The position numbers and the translations under genes are program-made. From assembly GCF_014647915.1 (NCBI RefSeq), contig NZ_BMQC01000009.1, positions 124,001-188,000 of the forward strand: a DNA stretch of 64,000 nt, written 5' to 3'. This document shows positions 55,373 to 63,452 of the stretch, one piece after another; within the stretch, counting starts at the first letter, position 1, and the number at the start of each line of letters is the position of its first letter. Below the pieces are notes generated by a model that saw only the letters and a program-made list of their open reading frames with translations, searched no databases and was not told the origin of the DNA. The DNA is from Pilimelia terevasa (lineage in GTDB: Bacteria > Actinomycetota > Actinomycetes > Mycobacteriales > Micromonosporaceae).

Positions 55373-56677
55373 TCACCGTACGCCAAGATCGTCGCCGATT
55401 CCGGGGATCCGGCCAGCCCCCGGCCGCGACCGCGGGGGCGGCGGCGCCCCCGGCAGGGTCAGGTGCACCGTCGTACCCCCGCCGGGCGTCTCGGTCAGCC
55501 AGATCCGCCCGCCGTGGCGGTGGGCGATGCGCGCGCAGGTCGCCAGGCCGATGCCGTGGCCCGGCCGGGAGGTGTCCAGCCGCAGGAACATGTCGAAGAC
55601 CCGCTCGCGGGCCTCCGCGGGGACCCCGGTGCCGTTGTCCGCGACCGTCACCTCCCACAGGTCCCCGGTCGGTCGGGCGTCGACCACCACCCGCGGCGCG
55701 ACGCCGGGGCGGGCGAACTTCACGGCGTTGGCGACCAGGTTCTGGAGGAGCTGCCGGACGGCGACCGGGTCCACCCGCAGCGTGGGCAGGTCGTCCCCGG
55801 CCGCGACGGTCGCCCCCGTGTCCCGGATCGCCCGCCCGAGGTCGGTCACCACCTGGGCCACCAGCTCCGCCAGCGGCGTCGGCCGCGCCTGCAGCCGCTG
55901 GGAGCCGGCCCGCGCGTACCGCAGCAGCGAATCGATCAGCTCCTGCATCCGCACCACCGCGCCGCGCATGGTGAGCAGCCAGCCGACCGCGGTGTCGTCC
56001 AGCTCGGCCTGGTAGTCGGCCTCCAGCTCCTCCAGGTAGCCGCCGAGGACCGCCAGCGGCGCCTTGAGGTCGTGGCCGGCCACCGAGGCGAACGCCTCCA
56101 GCTCCTGGTTCGACCGGCGCAGGTCGCCGACGGTCTGATCCAGCTCGGCCGCGAGCTGGCCCTGGATGCGGGCCTGCCGGCGCCGCTCGAACAGGGCCAG
56201 CACGACCGCGGCGAGGTCGGTCAGCCGGTCCATCTGGGCGGCGGTCAGCGTGCGCGGCACGTCGTCGAACACGCACAGCGTGCCCAGCGCCCGGCCGCGC
56301 GGGGTGACCAGCGGCGCCGCGGCGTAGAACCGGACATCGGCGACCCGGCCGTCCACCCAGGGGTTGCCGGCGAACAGCGGGTGGTGCCGGGCGTCCGGGG
56401 CCAGGACGAAGCCGCCCTGGGCGAGGCTGATCGCGCACATCGACTCCGAGCGCGGCGAGTCGGCGGGCGGGAAGCCGACGGTCGTGAGCTGGCACTGCCG
56501 GTCGGCGTCGAGGAGGTTGATCGTCGCCGTGGGCACGCCGGCCACCGCGGCCGCCACCCGCAGGACCGCGGCCAGCTCGGCGTCGGCCGGCTGGTCCAGC
56601 AGGCCGTACTCGTGCAGTTCCGCGAGGCGGGCCAGCTCGTCCAGGTCCACCGCCGGCACCGCCGCCGGCCCGGTCAT
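55373..56677 (-). CDS. GAF-domain sensor histidine kinase (phytochrome-like HisKA)
   Basis: The 434-aa protein has an N-terminal GAF domain (about 15-165; PTATINLLDADRQCQLTTVG, then SPRSESMCAISLAQGG, a known small GAF subgroup), a short coiled coil, a HisKA with AGHDLKAPLAVLGGYLEEL (phospho-His near 200), and an ATPase domain with QNLVANAVKFARPG, VADNGTGVP and GHGIGLATCARIA. The H-D-L-x-x-P form of the H-box is the phytochrome-like type. No transmembrane helix is seen. The C-terminal tail is Pro/Arg-rich. It has no partner regulator next to it. Confidence 0.88.
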   Translation of the reverse strand: MTGPAAVPAVDLDELARLAELHEYGLLDQPADAELAAVLRVAAAVAGVPTATINLLDADRQCQLTTVGFPPADSPRSESMCAISLAQGGFVLAPDARHHPLFAGNPWVDGRVADVRFYAAAPLVTPRGRALGTLCVFDDVPRTLTAAQMDRLTDLAAVVLALFERRRQARIQGQLAAELDQTVGDLRRSNQELEAFASVAGHDLKAPLAVLGGYLEELEADYQAELDDTAVGWLLTMRGAVVRMQELIDSLLRYARAGSQRLQARPTPLAELVAQVVTDLGRAIRDTGATVAAGDDLPTLRVDPVAVRQLLQNLVANAVKFARPGVAPRVVVDARPTGDLWEVTVADNGTGVPAEARERVFDMFLRLDTSRPGHGIGLATCARIAHRHGGRIWLTETPGGGTTVHLTLPGAPPPPRSRPGAGRIPGIGDDLGVR

Positions 56678-56888
56678 CGGCGGGCGGTCCCCGCGCCGCG
56701 GCCAGGGGCGGCCCCGGCGGGCGCGGCGGGACCCGACGTCCCTCGCGCCCGGGCGGGCCGCGTCGTGGTCTGCACCGGGGGGACCCCTCTCGTCGCCTAT
56801 GCCGATGTCACCACACCGCGGGGGCGGTCCGGTGGAGAACGCGGCGATGCGCCCGTCGGCCGCCCGGCCCGGCGCGGCGCCGCGGGGC

Positions 56889-58346
56889 TCAGTACTCGGC
56901 GGGGCTGCGGTGGATCTGGGCGGCCGGGACGTGGAGGCGGCGCAGCACGCGGACGCACGCCTCGACCACCTCCGGCGGACCGGACAGGTACACGTCGCGG
57001 CGCACCACGTCGGGGACCAGCCGGCGCAGGCCGGCCCGGGTCAGCAGCGCCCGCGGCCCCGGGTCGCGGCGACGCCCGGCCACGTACCGGACGTCCAGCC
57101 GGCGCCGGGCGGCCAGCGCGGCCCACTCCTGCTGGAACAGCACGTCGCCCTCGCGGCGCGCCCGGTAGATGACGGTGGACCCGACGGGGGCCACCTCGGC
57201 GAGGGCGCGGACGGGGGCGATCCCCCGGCCGAACCCGATGAACAGGACCGGGCCGCCGACCCGCGCCCGCGCGGGCGTCGCCCGCCCGTACGGGCCCTCG
57301 GCCAGCACCCGCGTACCCGGCCGGAGCCGGCCGAGCTGGGCCGACTGCTCTCCGTCAATCTTGATGGTCAGCCGCAGGCGGTCGGCCCGGGGCGCCGCCG
57401 ACAGGCAGTACGGGTGCGACCGCGTCCACTGTCCCCAGTCCACGAACCGCCAGCGCAGGGGCTGGCCCGGCTGGATCCGCAGCCGGTCCAGGTCGCGGCC
57501 GGCCAGGTGTACGGAGAAGACCTGCGACGACTCCCACACCACCTCCACCACCCGCAGCCGGTGCCGGGCGTTCAGCCACAGCGGCTCGACGACCCGGCCC
57601 CAGAGCAGCGCGGTGGCCGTGAGCGCGTACAGGGTCGCCCAGTAGGTGCGGGCGAACCCGCCCGCGAGGTCCCGGCCGGCGGTGAACTGGTGGCCGTAGC
57701 CGAGGTAGACGCCGACGTAGGTGGCGCGGTGCAGCAGCTTCCAGAAGCCCGGCGGCACCGCCCGCCGGACGGGCCCGACCGCGACCAGCGCCAGCAGGAC
57801 CAGCAGTCCGGCCCCCGCGAACGCCTCGCGCATGTCCGGGCCGGACCGGAACAGGACGGCCGCCTCGGCGAGGAGCGAGGTGCGCGCGGGCAGGGCGGCG
57901 GCGCCAAGCAGCAGCAGCACGTGCGCCAGCAGGGTCAACAGCGCGGCCGGGCCGAGCCAGCGGTGCCAGCGCAGCAGGTCCCGCGGGCCCAGCCACTCCT
58001 CCAGCCAGGCGACCCGGCTGACGACGAGGGCCTGGGCCAGCAGCAGGTACCCGGCCACCATGCCCGCCGCCCGGCCCGCCTCGCGCAGGAGGTCGGCAAG
58101 GTCGGCGGGTGCGGGGCTGCCGGTGCCGAACCACCACACGGCGACGCTGGCCGCGAGCAGCCACCAGAACAGGACGCGCACGAGCGTCCGCTCGCCGGCC
58201 CACGGCCGGGCCGGACGGGCCGCGGCGGCGGGGGCCGGGTCGGGCGGCCAGGTGCCGACCCGACCCGCGGGCGGCGTCGCCAGGCCGGCGGGAGTGGTCG
58301 GGCGGCCGGGGCGCCGATGGGCGCCGGTCGGGATCGCAGTGGTCAC
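56889..58346 (-). CDS. Ferric reductase-like transmembrane flavoprotein
   Basis: The 485-aa protein has an N-terminal Pro/Arg-rich region, then about six helices with paired histidines (DLLRWHRWLGPAALLTLLAH and WKLLHRATYVGVYLGYGHQF) that bind heme, as in FRE/NOX-type ferric reductases. The C-terminal part is a ferredoxin-NADP reductase module: an FAD-binding Arg in RSHPYCLSAAPR, the NAD loop GGPVLFIGFGRGIAPV, and a last YLSGPPEVVEAC stretch where the usual CG-P is SG-P. It would move electrons from NAD(P)H across the membrane to iron or another acceptor. The GTG start lies after GGGAGCG. It has no operon partner and is divergent from the glyoxalase gene. Confidence 0.87.
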   Translation of the reverse strand: MTTAIPTGAHRRPGRPTTPAGLATPPAGRVGTWPPDPAPAAAARPARPWAGERTLVRVLFWWLLAASVAVWWFGTGSPAPADLADLLREAGRAAGMVAGYLLLAQALVVSRVAWLEEWLGPRDLLRWHRWLGPAALLTLLAHVLLLLGAAALPARTSLLAEAAVLFRSGPDMREAFAGAGLLVLLALVAVGPVRRAVPPGFWKLLHRATYVGVYLGYGHQFTAGRDLAGGFARTYWATLYALTATALLWGRVVEPLWLNARHRLRVVEVVWESSQVFSVHLAGRDLDRLRIQPGQPLRWRFVDWGQWTRSHPYCLSAAPRADRLRLTIKIDGEQSAQLGRLRPGTRVLAEGPYGRATPARARVGGPVLFIGFGRGIAPVRALAEVAPVGSTVIYRARREGDVLFQQEWAALAARRRLDVRYVAGRRRDPGPRALLTRAGLRRLVPDVVRRDVYLSGPPEVVEACVRVLRRLHVPAAQIHRSPAEY

Positions 58347-58555
58347 GCGCCCGCTCCCTCCGTCGTCCCCCAGGCTGCTGCCGCCCCCGGCAGCCGTGGT
58401 TCCTTGGACGTCGGCGAGCGGCCGCCGGTTCAGTCCACGCGCCGTCCACCGAACGTCCGCCCTGCGCAGGCGAAAGTTCGGCCGGAATCACCCGGAACAA
58501 CCAGGACACCACTCAGCGCCGAGCTGAGTGGCTGTCGATCTGCGAGCATGCCTGC

Positions 58556-58888
58556 ATGGATGAAGGGGTTACGCCCATCTTGTACACCGCAGACGCTGAA
58601 TCCTCGGTGGCCTGGTACGCGCGGCTCGGCTTCGTCAAACAGTGGGAGCACCGCTTTGAGCCCAGCTTCCCGCTGTTCGTGTGCGTCTCGCGCGGGCCGA
58701 TGCAGCTCTACCTGTCGGAGCACCGCGACGATGCCCGACCCGACACACTTCTGTACCTCCACGTCCGTGATGTCGAGGCAGTGGCCGCCGAGTTCGGAGC
58801 CGTCATCGACGAGGCCCCGTGGGGGCAGGAGGTCAGCCTCAAGGATCCGGACGGAAACCGGCTCCGCGTTGGCAGCACCTGCTCCTGA
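58556..58888 (+). CDS. Glyoxalase/bleomycin-resistance fold (VOC) protein
   Basis: The 110-aa protein has the vicinal-oxygen-chelate repeat: an N-terminal TPILYTADAESSVAWYARLGF (beta-alpha start), LYLSEH, then a second half with LYLHVRDVEAVAAEFG and the terminal VSLKDPDGNRLRVG. The length equals one VOC monomer. Members include bleomycin-binding proteins and metal-dependent isomerases; the acidic residue and histidines needed for metal are only partly visible, so a binding protein is a fair guess. There is no clear ribosome site upstream. The base composition of this region is less GC-rich than the flanks. Confidence 0.85.
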   Translation: MDEGVTPILYTADAESSVAWYARLGFVKQWEHRFEPSFPLFVCVSRGPMQLYLSEHRDDARPDTLLYLHVRDVEAVAAEFGAVIDEAPWGQEVSLKDPDGNRLRVGSTCS

Positions 58889-59147
58889 CAGCGTCCGCAG
58901 GACGGCGACCGCCAGGGTCAGCCCGACGTGACGACTTCTGATTCCTATGTTCCGGTTTGGAGTCCGTGGTTCCCGTCGAACTGCGTGACCGAATCGCACC
59001 TAGACGCGACCCATGCACGATCAGCAATGTCTAGTCATCCACGGACGTGAATGTCATGAGATGATCCAGTGTGCTGTCTTCGCAGCTCAGCGGTACCGCA
59101 TCCCCGCGACCCGGCCGTCCGCTGCGAGATGGTCATGGAGGTGTCCC

Positions 59148-59675
59148 ATGTCTGGACGCGGCATACGCACCCGCATCGGCGCGGTGGCCACCGCAAGCCT
59201 GGTCGGCCTCGGCGCCACCCTCACCACCGGACCGGTCGCCGCGCACGCGGCCGGCCCCGACCCGCTCGCCCAGTACACCGACGCACTGCTCTACTCCACC
59301 CCACTGCCCACCTTCAGCGACGTGCGCCGGCAGCGGCCCCTGCCGGCCGAGCTGGACTGGGGCAGCGACGGCTGCTCGTGGTCCCCGGACCGCCCCGTCG
59401 GCTACAACTTCCTGCCCGGCTGCCACCGGCACGACTTCGGGTACCGCAACTACAAGCGCCAGCAGCGGTTCACCGCCGCCAGCCGCCGCAAGATCGACGC
59501 GAACATGAAGAAGGACCACTACGGCACCTGCGGCGCGGACTTCGCCTGCCGGCGGATCGCCGACCTGTACTACAACGCGGTCCGCAAGTTCGGCGGCCCG
59601 TCGTTCGCCGCGGCCCGCGCGGCGCTGGACGCCGAGATCGCCCGCCAGGAGGCCGGCCGCCGCGGCCCCGGCTAA
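59148..59675 (+). CDS. Secreted phospholipase A2 (prokaryotic PLA2 family)
   Basis: The 175-aa precursor has a signal peptide (basic MSGRGIRTRI, hydrophobic core, cleavage near AHAAG). The mature part has the prokaryotic PLA2 hallmarks: DWGSDGCSWSPD (calcium-binding Asp near 74), NFLPGCHRHDFGYRNYK with catalytic H95, the partner Asp near 117 in KIDANM, and DHYGTCGADFACRR, giving four cysteines for two disulfides. Streptomyces violaceoruber PLA2 has the same C-x-R-H-D-F-G-Y-R-N motif. It hydrolyses the sn-2 ester of phospholipids outside the cell with calcium. The start is supported by GGAGG. A long hairpin follows. Confidence 0.93.
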   Translation: MSGRGIRTRIGAVATASLVGLGATLTTGPVAAHAAGPDPLAQYTDALLYSTPLPTFSDVRRQRPLPAELDWGSDGCSWSPDRPVGYNFLPGCHRHDFGYRNYKRQQRFTAASRRKIDANMKKDHYGTCGADFACRRIADLYYNAVRKFGGPSFAAARAALDAEIARQEAGRRGPG

Positions 59676-59694
59676 CTGTGCCGTCGACGGCAAT

Positions 59695-59784
59695 TCTCTT
59701 GTCCAGGCGTCGGGAGCGGAGAGGTCTCCCCCTTGTTGGATTCGTGTCGGAGACCTCATCTGCTCCCGGCGCCTGGACAAGAGA
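59695..59784. terminator. Unusually long imperfect hairpin after the PLA2 gene
   Basis: Arms of about 35 bases pair almost fully: TCTTGTCCAGGCG with CGCCTGGACAAGA, CGGGAGC with GCTCCCG, and AGGTCTCC with GGAGACCT, interrupted by one G-T pair and one internal loop, around a terminal loop of about 19 bases. It begins 20 bases after the PLA2 stop. It is far longer than other terminators here, so it may be a mobile or regulatory RNA-like element. Confidence 0.6.
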
Positions 59785-60067
59785 GGTGCCGTTCGCGCTA
59801 CGGGCCCCCGCCCGGTATCGTCGCGGGAGCCTGGGTCGGGGCCGCGGCGATACCGGTGGGCAGCGGCGCGCCCCGGCCGCGGACGCCGCTCGATCGCATG
59901 TACTCCCCTCACCAGCTCTGAGTGGCGAGGCGGCCGAAGGCGCCGAAGTACCCGGGCGGCGCGCGGAAAGTCGGGCGCCGGGTGGTGCACGGATCGGAAC
60001 CGGGCCGACGGCGGGCATCGGTGTTGCCGGTTGCGGGACCGAGCGTGACGCGCGACCCGCATGACGC
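59785..60067. other. Gap after the long hairpin, no recognisable gene
   Basis: Frames are short and their products Arg/Pro-rich. No motif or ribosome site is found. The region probably ends with the promoter of the membrane/OrfA fusion gene. Confidence 0.5.
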
Positions 60068-60073
60068 TAGAGT
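60068..60073 (+). promoter_or_regulatory. -10 box TAGAGT upstream of the membrane/OrfA fusion gene
   Basis: TAGAGT lies 41 bases before the ATG at 60115, leaving a leader of about 35 bases with a GGGGGA ribosome site. Confidence 0.35.
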
Positions 60074-60114
60074 CGCATCACATAGATGTACTCGAATGCC
60101 TGATGGGGGACGAC

Positions 60115-60852
60115 ATGTCCGTTCCACAGATCATCGGATGGGCGGCGTGTGTACTCTGCACGAGCGCGTTCCTCCTTGACTACTTCGCTCCGACGCCACC
60201 GGGCGGATTCTCGTGGCTGTGGTTCACACTTTTCACTCCCGGCATCACGCTGTGGGCCGTGCAGGCATTCATCCTCAGCAATCCTCCGCTGATTGTCGCC
60301 AACTCGATCGTCGTGGTTGTCCTCCTTCACCGGATCTCCCGCATTTTGCGCGCGCCGAAGGCATCGGCCAGCAACCCGCCCAAGCATGCCGAAGCGGCGC
60401 CCCGGCCCGCCGAGCCGGCAGTCGGCGGGCCGACCTCCACTCCGGCCGCGGTGCCCTATGTGGGACGGACGACGGCGATGCACTCGACCAGGGCGGTCTA
60501 CCCGGATGAGCTGCGGGGCAGGGCGCACCCCGACGACCTGCGCGAGCGCGCGACGCGCATGGTGTTCGAGGCCCACCGGAACCCGGTCATGGCGGTCGGG
60601 GCGGTCGAGCGGGTCGCCGCCCAGCTCGGCCTCGACCCGGAGATGGTGCACGGCTGGGTAGAGGGGGTCGGGTTCGACGCCGACCGGTGGGCGGATCCGC
60701 AGAGCGGCGAGGCCCATCGGATCGCGGAGTTGGAGCGTGAGAACCGCGAGCTGCGGCGGGCCAACGCCATCCTCAAGAGCGCCTCGGCCTACTTCGCGGC
60801 GGAGATCGACCGGCCCAGTCGCTACGCGGAGCTCGACGGGCCCGTTCGCTGA
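60115..60852 (+). CDS. SemiSWEET-like membrane domain fused to an IS3 OrfA-like domain
   Basis: The 245-aa protein has two unrelated parts. Residues 1-85 are three likely transmembrane helices (PQIIGWAACVLCTSAFLLDY, TLFTPGITLWAVQAFI, PPLIVANSIVVVVLLHRIS); the NPP-x-x-x-AN-x-I pattern in helix 3 and the short length resemble SemiSWEET/PQ-loop sugar transporters. After a Pro/Ala linker, residues 138-245 (YPDELRGRAHPDDLRERATR, MVFEAHRNP, the HTH, then a leucine zipper ELERENRELRRANAILKSAS) match the N-terminal protein OrfA of IS3-family transposases. The frame is open across the joint and codon use is normal. No OrfB follows. It may be a domesticated transposase turned into a membrane-tethered DNA-binding protein. 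Start: ATG behind GGGGGA; an ATG at 60061 is upstream. Confidence 0.75.
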   Translation: MSVPQIIGWAACVLCTSAFLLDYFAPTPPGGFSWLWFTLFTPGITLWAVQAFILSNPPLIVANSIVVVVLLHRISRILRAPKASASNPPKHAEAAPRPAEPAVGGPTSTPAAVPYVGRTTAMHSTRAVYPDELRGRAHPDDLRERATRMVFEAHRNPVMAVGAVERVAAQLGLDPEMVHGWVEGVGFDADRWADPQSGEAHRIAELERENRELRRANAILKSASAYFAAEIDRPSRYAELDGPVR

Positions 60853-60872
60853 CCTCCGGCGCGGGTCGCCAC

Positions 60873-60912
60873 TCCGATGCGCCGGTTCCGGTAAGGGGAC
60901 CGGCGCATCGGA
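60873..60912 (+). terminator. 14-bp hairpin after the fusion gene
   Basis: TCCGATGCGCCGGT pairs perfectly with ACCGGCGCATCGGA around a 12-base loop, 20 bases after the stop codon. Confidence 0.75.
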
Positions 60913-60984
60913 TCTCCACCGCCACAAGCCTCGGGCTCCACCGCCACGGACGTCCGCCGCGGGCCCGTCGCACCCGCCGGCCGC

Positions 60985-62028
60985 CTACCGGCCCGCCCGT
61001 GCCGCGGACCGCCCACGGGCCCGGCACCATCGTGGATCGTGCGCTCGCGCCGGAGGCGTGGCGGCGCGCGTGCCCCGGGTCGGGTCCGGCGCTCCGTGCG
61101 CCGGGCCCTCGTACCCGGCGAGGAACGCGGTGTGCATGGCCCGGACGGACGCGAGCAGCCGCTCGCCCAGCTCGCCGCCGAGCGGCCCGTCCGCGTGCCA
61201 GGCCAGCACCAGCGACGCTCCCAGCGGCGTGCCCCGCAACGCCACGTGCGTCCGCCGCGCCTCCCGACCCACATTCGACCAGTAGGTGATCATGGTTGCG
61301 CCGAGCGCGTGGCTCAGCGCGGTGACCGCCGAGCCGCTGTTGGCGGAGCTGACCCGCGGCCGGATGCCCGCCGCGCTGCACACCGTGTGGAAGTGGCCGA
61401 TCAGCGGCTGGCACTCCGGCTGCGGCAGGACGACATGCTCGTTCCTGAGGTCGACCACGTCGACGGCGGACCGCTCGGCCAGCGGGTTGGTGTCCGGCAG
61501 GCACAGGTACGGCTCCTGGTCGGCGATGACCTCCTGCCGCAGCGACTCCGGCAGATCGGGATCAGGATCCAGCTCCGGGAAGCGGCGGAGCATCGCGACA
61601 TCGATCTCGCCGCTCTCCAGCAGCTCCATCAGCCGCGGGCCGGACTCGTCCACCAGCAGCGACGTCTGCGCGATGCCGAGGCTCTCCGCGCAGCGCACGA
61701 ACGGCGTGAGCGTGGGGAATGGCGCGGCGCCCAGTTTGACCGACAGCCGCCCGTCGTCGGTAGCCAGACAGCGCCGGACGTCGGCGAACATGCGGCTCAC
61801 CGCCGGCAGCACGGTGTCGGCGTGCGCCAGCAGGATCGCGCCGGCGGTGGTCAAGGTGATGCCCGTCGGCTGACGGTGCAGCACGGGCAGGCCGACGGCG
61901 CGCTCCAGGCGCTGCATGGCCCGGCTGACCGCGCTCTGGCTCATGCCCAGGCGGTCGGCGGCGCTGTTGATGCTGCCCGTCTCGGCGACCGTCTGGAGGA
62001 TGCGCAGCCGCTGCGGCTCGATGTCCAC
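60985..62028 (-). CDS. LysR-family transcriptional regulator
   Basis: The 347-aa protein has the winged helix-turn-helix at residues 5-62 (LRILQTVAETGSINSAADRL, then SQSAVSRAMQRLE) and a type 2 periplasmic-binding-like effector domain with GRLSVKLGAAPFPTLTP and the later SGEIDVAMLRRFPE. The C-terminal 40 residues are Arg/Pro/Ala-rich and unlike the family; they may be read-through after a lost stop. It begins with GTG two bases after the stop of the next upstream LysR gene, so the pair is transcribed together. The effector is unknown and no catabolic target lies beside it. Confidence 0.87.
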   Translation of the reverse strand: MDIEPQRLRILQTVAETGSINSAADRLGMSQSAVSRAMQRLERAVGLPVLHRQPTGITLTTAGAILLAHADTVLPAVSRMFADVRRCLATDDGRLSVKLGAAPFPTLTPFVRCAESLGIAQTSLLVDESGPRLMELLESGEIDVAMLRRFPELDPDPDLPESLRQEVIADQEPYLCLPDTNPLAERSAVDVVDLRNEHVVLPQPECQPLIGHFHTVCSAAGIRPRVSSANSGSAVTALSHALGATMITYWSNVGREARRTHVALRGTPLGASLVLAWHADGPLGGELGERLLASVRAMHTAFLAGYEGPAHGAPDPTRGTRAATPPARAHDPRWCRARGRSAARAGR

Positions 62029-62030
62029 GG

Positions 62031-62945
62031 CTATGCCGGCGGATCCGCGTCGATGCGCGCCTGGTGGGCCCGCCCCACGGCCCGCGCCAACTCCGGCATC
62101 TGCCGCGCCCAGAAGCCGTCCGGGCGGTACACCAACGAGTGCCGGGACAGCCGGGGCAGCCCGGCGATCGGACGGCGGACGGTGCCCTCAGCCACCGGCC
62201 CCCAGCCCTGCGCGATGGCGATGCTGCCGTCGTGCCGGATCACCTCGCTGTGCGGCCCGTAGGCCGGCAGGTGGTGGACGATGTCCGGAGTGAATCCGAA
62301 CGGCCGGCACAACCGGTGCAGGACCGCGATGCTGCTGTCCGAGCCGGCGACCGCGATCCACCGCTCGTCACGCAGCTCCGGCAGCGTGACGGCCGGTTGC
62401 CGGGCCAGCGGGTGGACGTCGCTGAGCAGGATGTGCGGCCGTTCGTCGACGATGCGCTGGACGGCCAGGCCGCTCGGCCGGGGGCGGGGCATCCCGGTCA
62501 GCTCGTGCATCAGCGCCACGTCGATCTCGCCAGCGAGGAGCTGGCCGGCCACCTGGCCGAACGAGTCACCGACGGTGACCTCGACGCCGATGCTGGGGAA
62601 GCGCCGGCGCACCTCTTCCATCAGCAGGTCCGCGACGCCGCTGACGGTCCACCCGAGCCTGATGGTGCCGGCCTGCCGGTCGCGGCGGCGGGCGATATCG
62701 CCGTGGATGGCGGCGCAGTAGTCGAGAATCTCGTCCGCGTGTCGCAGAACGACACGGCCGAGCGCGGTGGGCCGCACGCCGCTGCAGTGCCGGTCGAAAA
62801 GGGAGCCACCGAACAGGTTTTCCAGGCGCCGCAACTGACGGCTCAGCGCCGGCTGGGGAAGACTCAGCTTCTCGGCGGCTCGGTTCAGGCTGCCGGTCGC
62901 GCCGACAGCTCGCAGGGCTCGCAGATGATGCAGTTCGAGCTGCAT
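62031..62945 (-). CDS. LysR-family transcriptional regulator
   Basis: The 304-aa protein is a typical LysR member: an HTH at 4-63 (LHHLRALRAVGATGSLNRAA, then PQPALSRQLRRLENLFGG) and an effector-binding domain with GTIRLGWTVSGVADLLMEEV and a GEIDVALMHELTG stretch. Its sequence differs clearly from the following LysR gene, so they are not a fresh duplication. The ATG has GGAGGGAG six bases upstream. A perfect 18-bp palindrome lies 92 bases upstream and may be an operator. Tandem LysR genes suggest heteromeric or cascade control of a nearby function outside the window. Confidence 0.9.
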   Translation of the reverse strand: MQLELHHLRALRAVGATGSLNRAAEKLSLPQPALSRQLRRLENLFGGSLFDRHCSGVRPTALGRVVLRHADEILDYCAAIHGDIARRRDRQAGTIRLGWTVSGVADLLMEEVRRRFPSIGVEVTVGDSFGQVAGQLLAGEIDVALMHELTGMPRPRPSGLAVQRIVDERPHILLSDVHPLARQPAVTLPELRDERWIAVAGSDSSIAVLHRLCRPFGFTPDIVHHLPAYGPHSEVIRHDGSIAIAQGWGPVAEGTVRRPIAGLPRLSRHSLVYRPDGFWARQMPELARAVGRAHQARIDADPPA

Positions 62946-63036
62946 GACTCCCTCCGGGGTGGGGATGCCGGCTCCGGGGCGGGGATCCCGGTGCGGTCCC
63001 GCCGGTCATAGCGGCGGCCGCCGGTATCGTAAACCG

Positions 63037-63054
63037 TATTACCGGCCGGTAATA
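63037..63054. promoter_or_regulatory. Perfect 18-bp palindrome upstream of the LysR pair
   Basis: TATTACCGGCCGGTAATA is fully symmetric, AT-rich at its ends, and lies in the only AT-rich stretch nearby. It has the look of a protein-binding operator; a LysR-type site (T-N11-A) fits within it. Confidence 0.5.
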
Positions 63055-63166
63055 AACCCACTTACGGCGGACTTAATGTTAGCCAGTCGGTCTCTTAATT
63101 CACTGACGGCCCCGTGGAGCCAAATTCAGGAATTCGTCGCTCTCCGCGTTATAGGAGGCGACCCCC

Positions 63167-63322
63167 TCACCTTTGGTCTTTTTCTGGTCTGCTGCACCGA
63201 TAGTGCCAGTCGGCTCCTGCTATCACCGCGGCGGCCTGACCTGCGGTGAACCAGGTCGCGGCGATGGCGTCGGGTAGGCCCTTGAGGCCGTCGCAGACGG
63301 CCATGCACACGTCCTCGATCCC
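63167..63322 (-). pseudogene. IS256-family (Mutator-type) transposase remnant
   Basis: On the minus strand the frame reads GIEDVCMAVCDGLKGLPDAI, then AATWFTAG and unrelated residues before a stop. The pattern R-G-x-E-D-x-x-x-A-x-x-D-G-L-K-G-x-P-x-A-I is a hallmark of IS256-family transposases and includes a catalytic Asp. Upstream in another frame stands VLSLSAKGL, the likely preceding segment, so there is a frameshift. The remainder of the transposase is missing. This is a short decayed remnant with no terminal inverted repeats visible. Confidence 0.7.
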
Positions 63323-63385
63323 CGCAGCTCAGGCCCTTGGCCGACAGCGACAGCACTCGACCCACGCGATTCGCGTGCGGACAGA

Positions 63386-63426
63386 CGGCAGTGGTCCCGC
63401 ACCCCTGGGGTGCGGGACCACTGCCG
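63386..63426 (-). terminator. Perfect 20-bp palindromic hairpin
   Basis: CGGCAGTGGTCCCGCACCCC and its exact complement are separated by one T. It starts 27 bases beyond the stop of the DUF3618 gene and probably ends its transcript. The remnant of an insertion sequence next to it leaves another origin possible. Confidence 0.65.
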
Positions 63427-63452
63427 GGCTGGCCGTTCGTGAGATGTCAGCT

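Noticed and set aside
60547-60852. An intact IS3-family insertion sequence
   Set aside because: Only the OrfA-like part is present, fused to a membrane domain. There is no OrfB with DDE residues and there are no terminal inverted repeats, so it is treated as a domesticated part.
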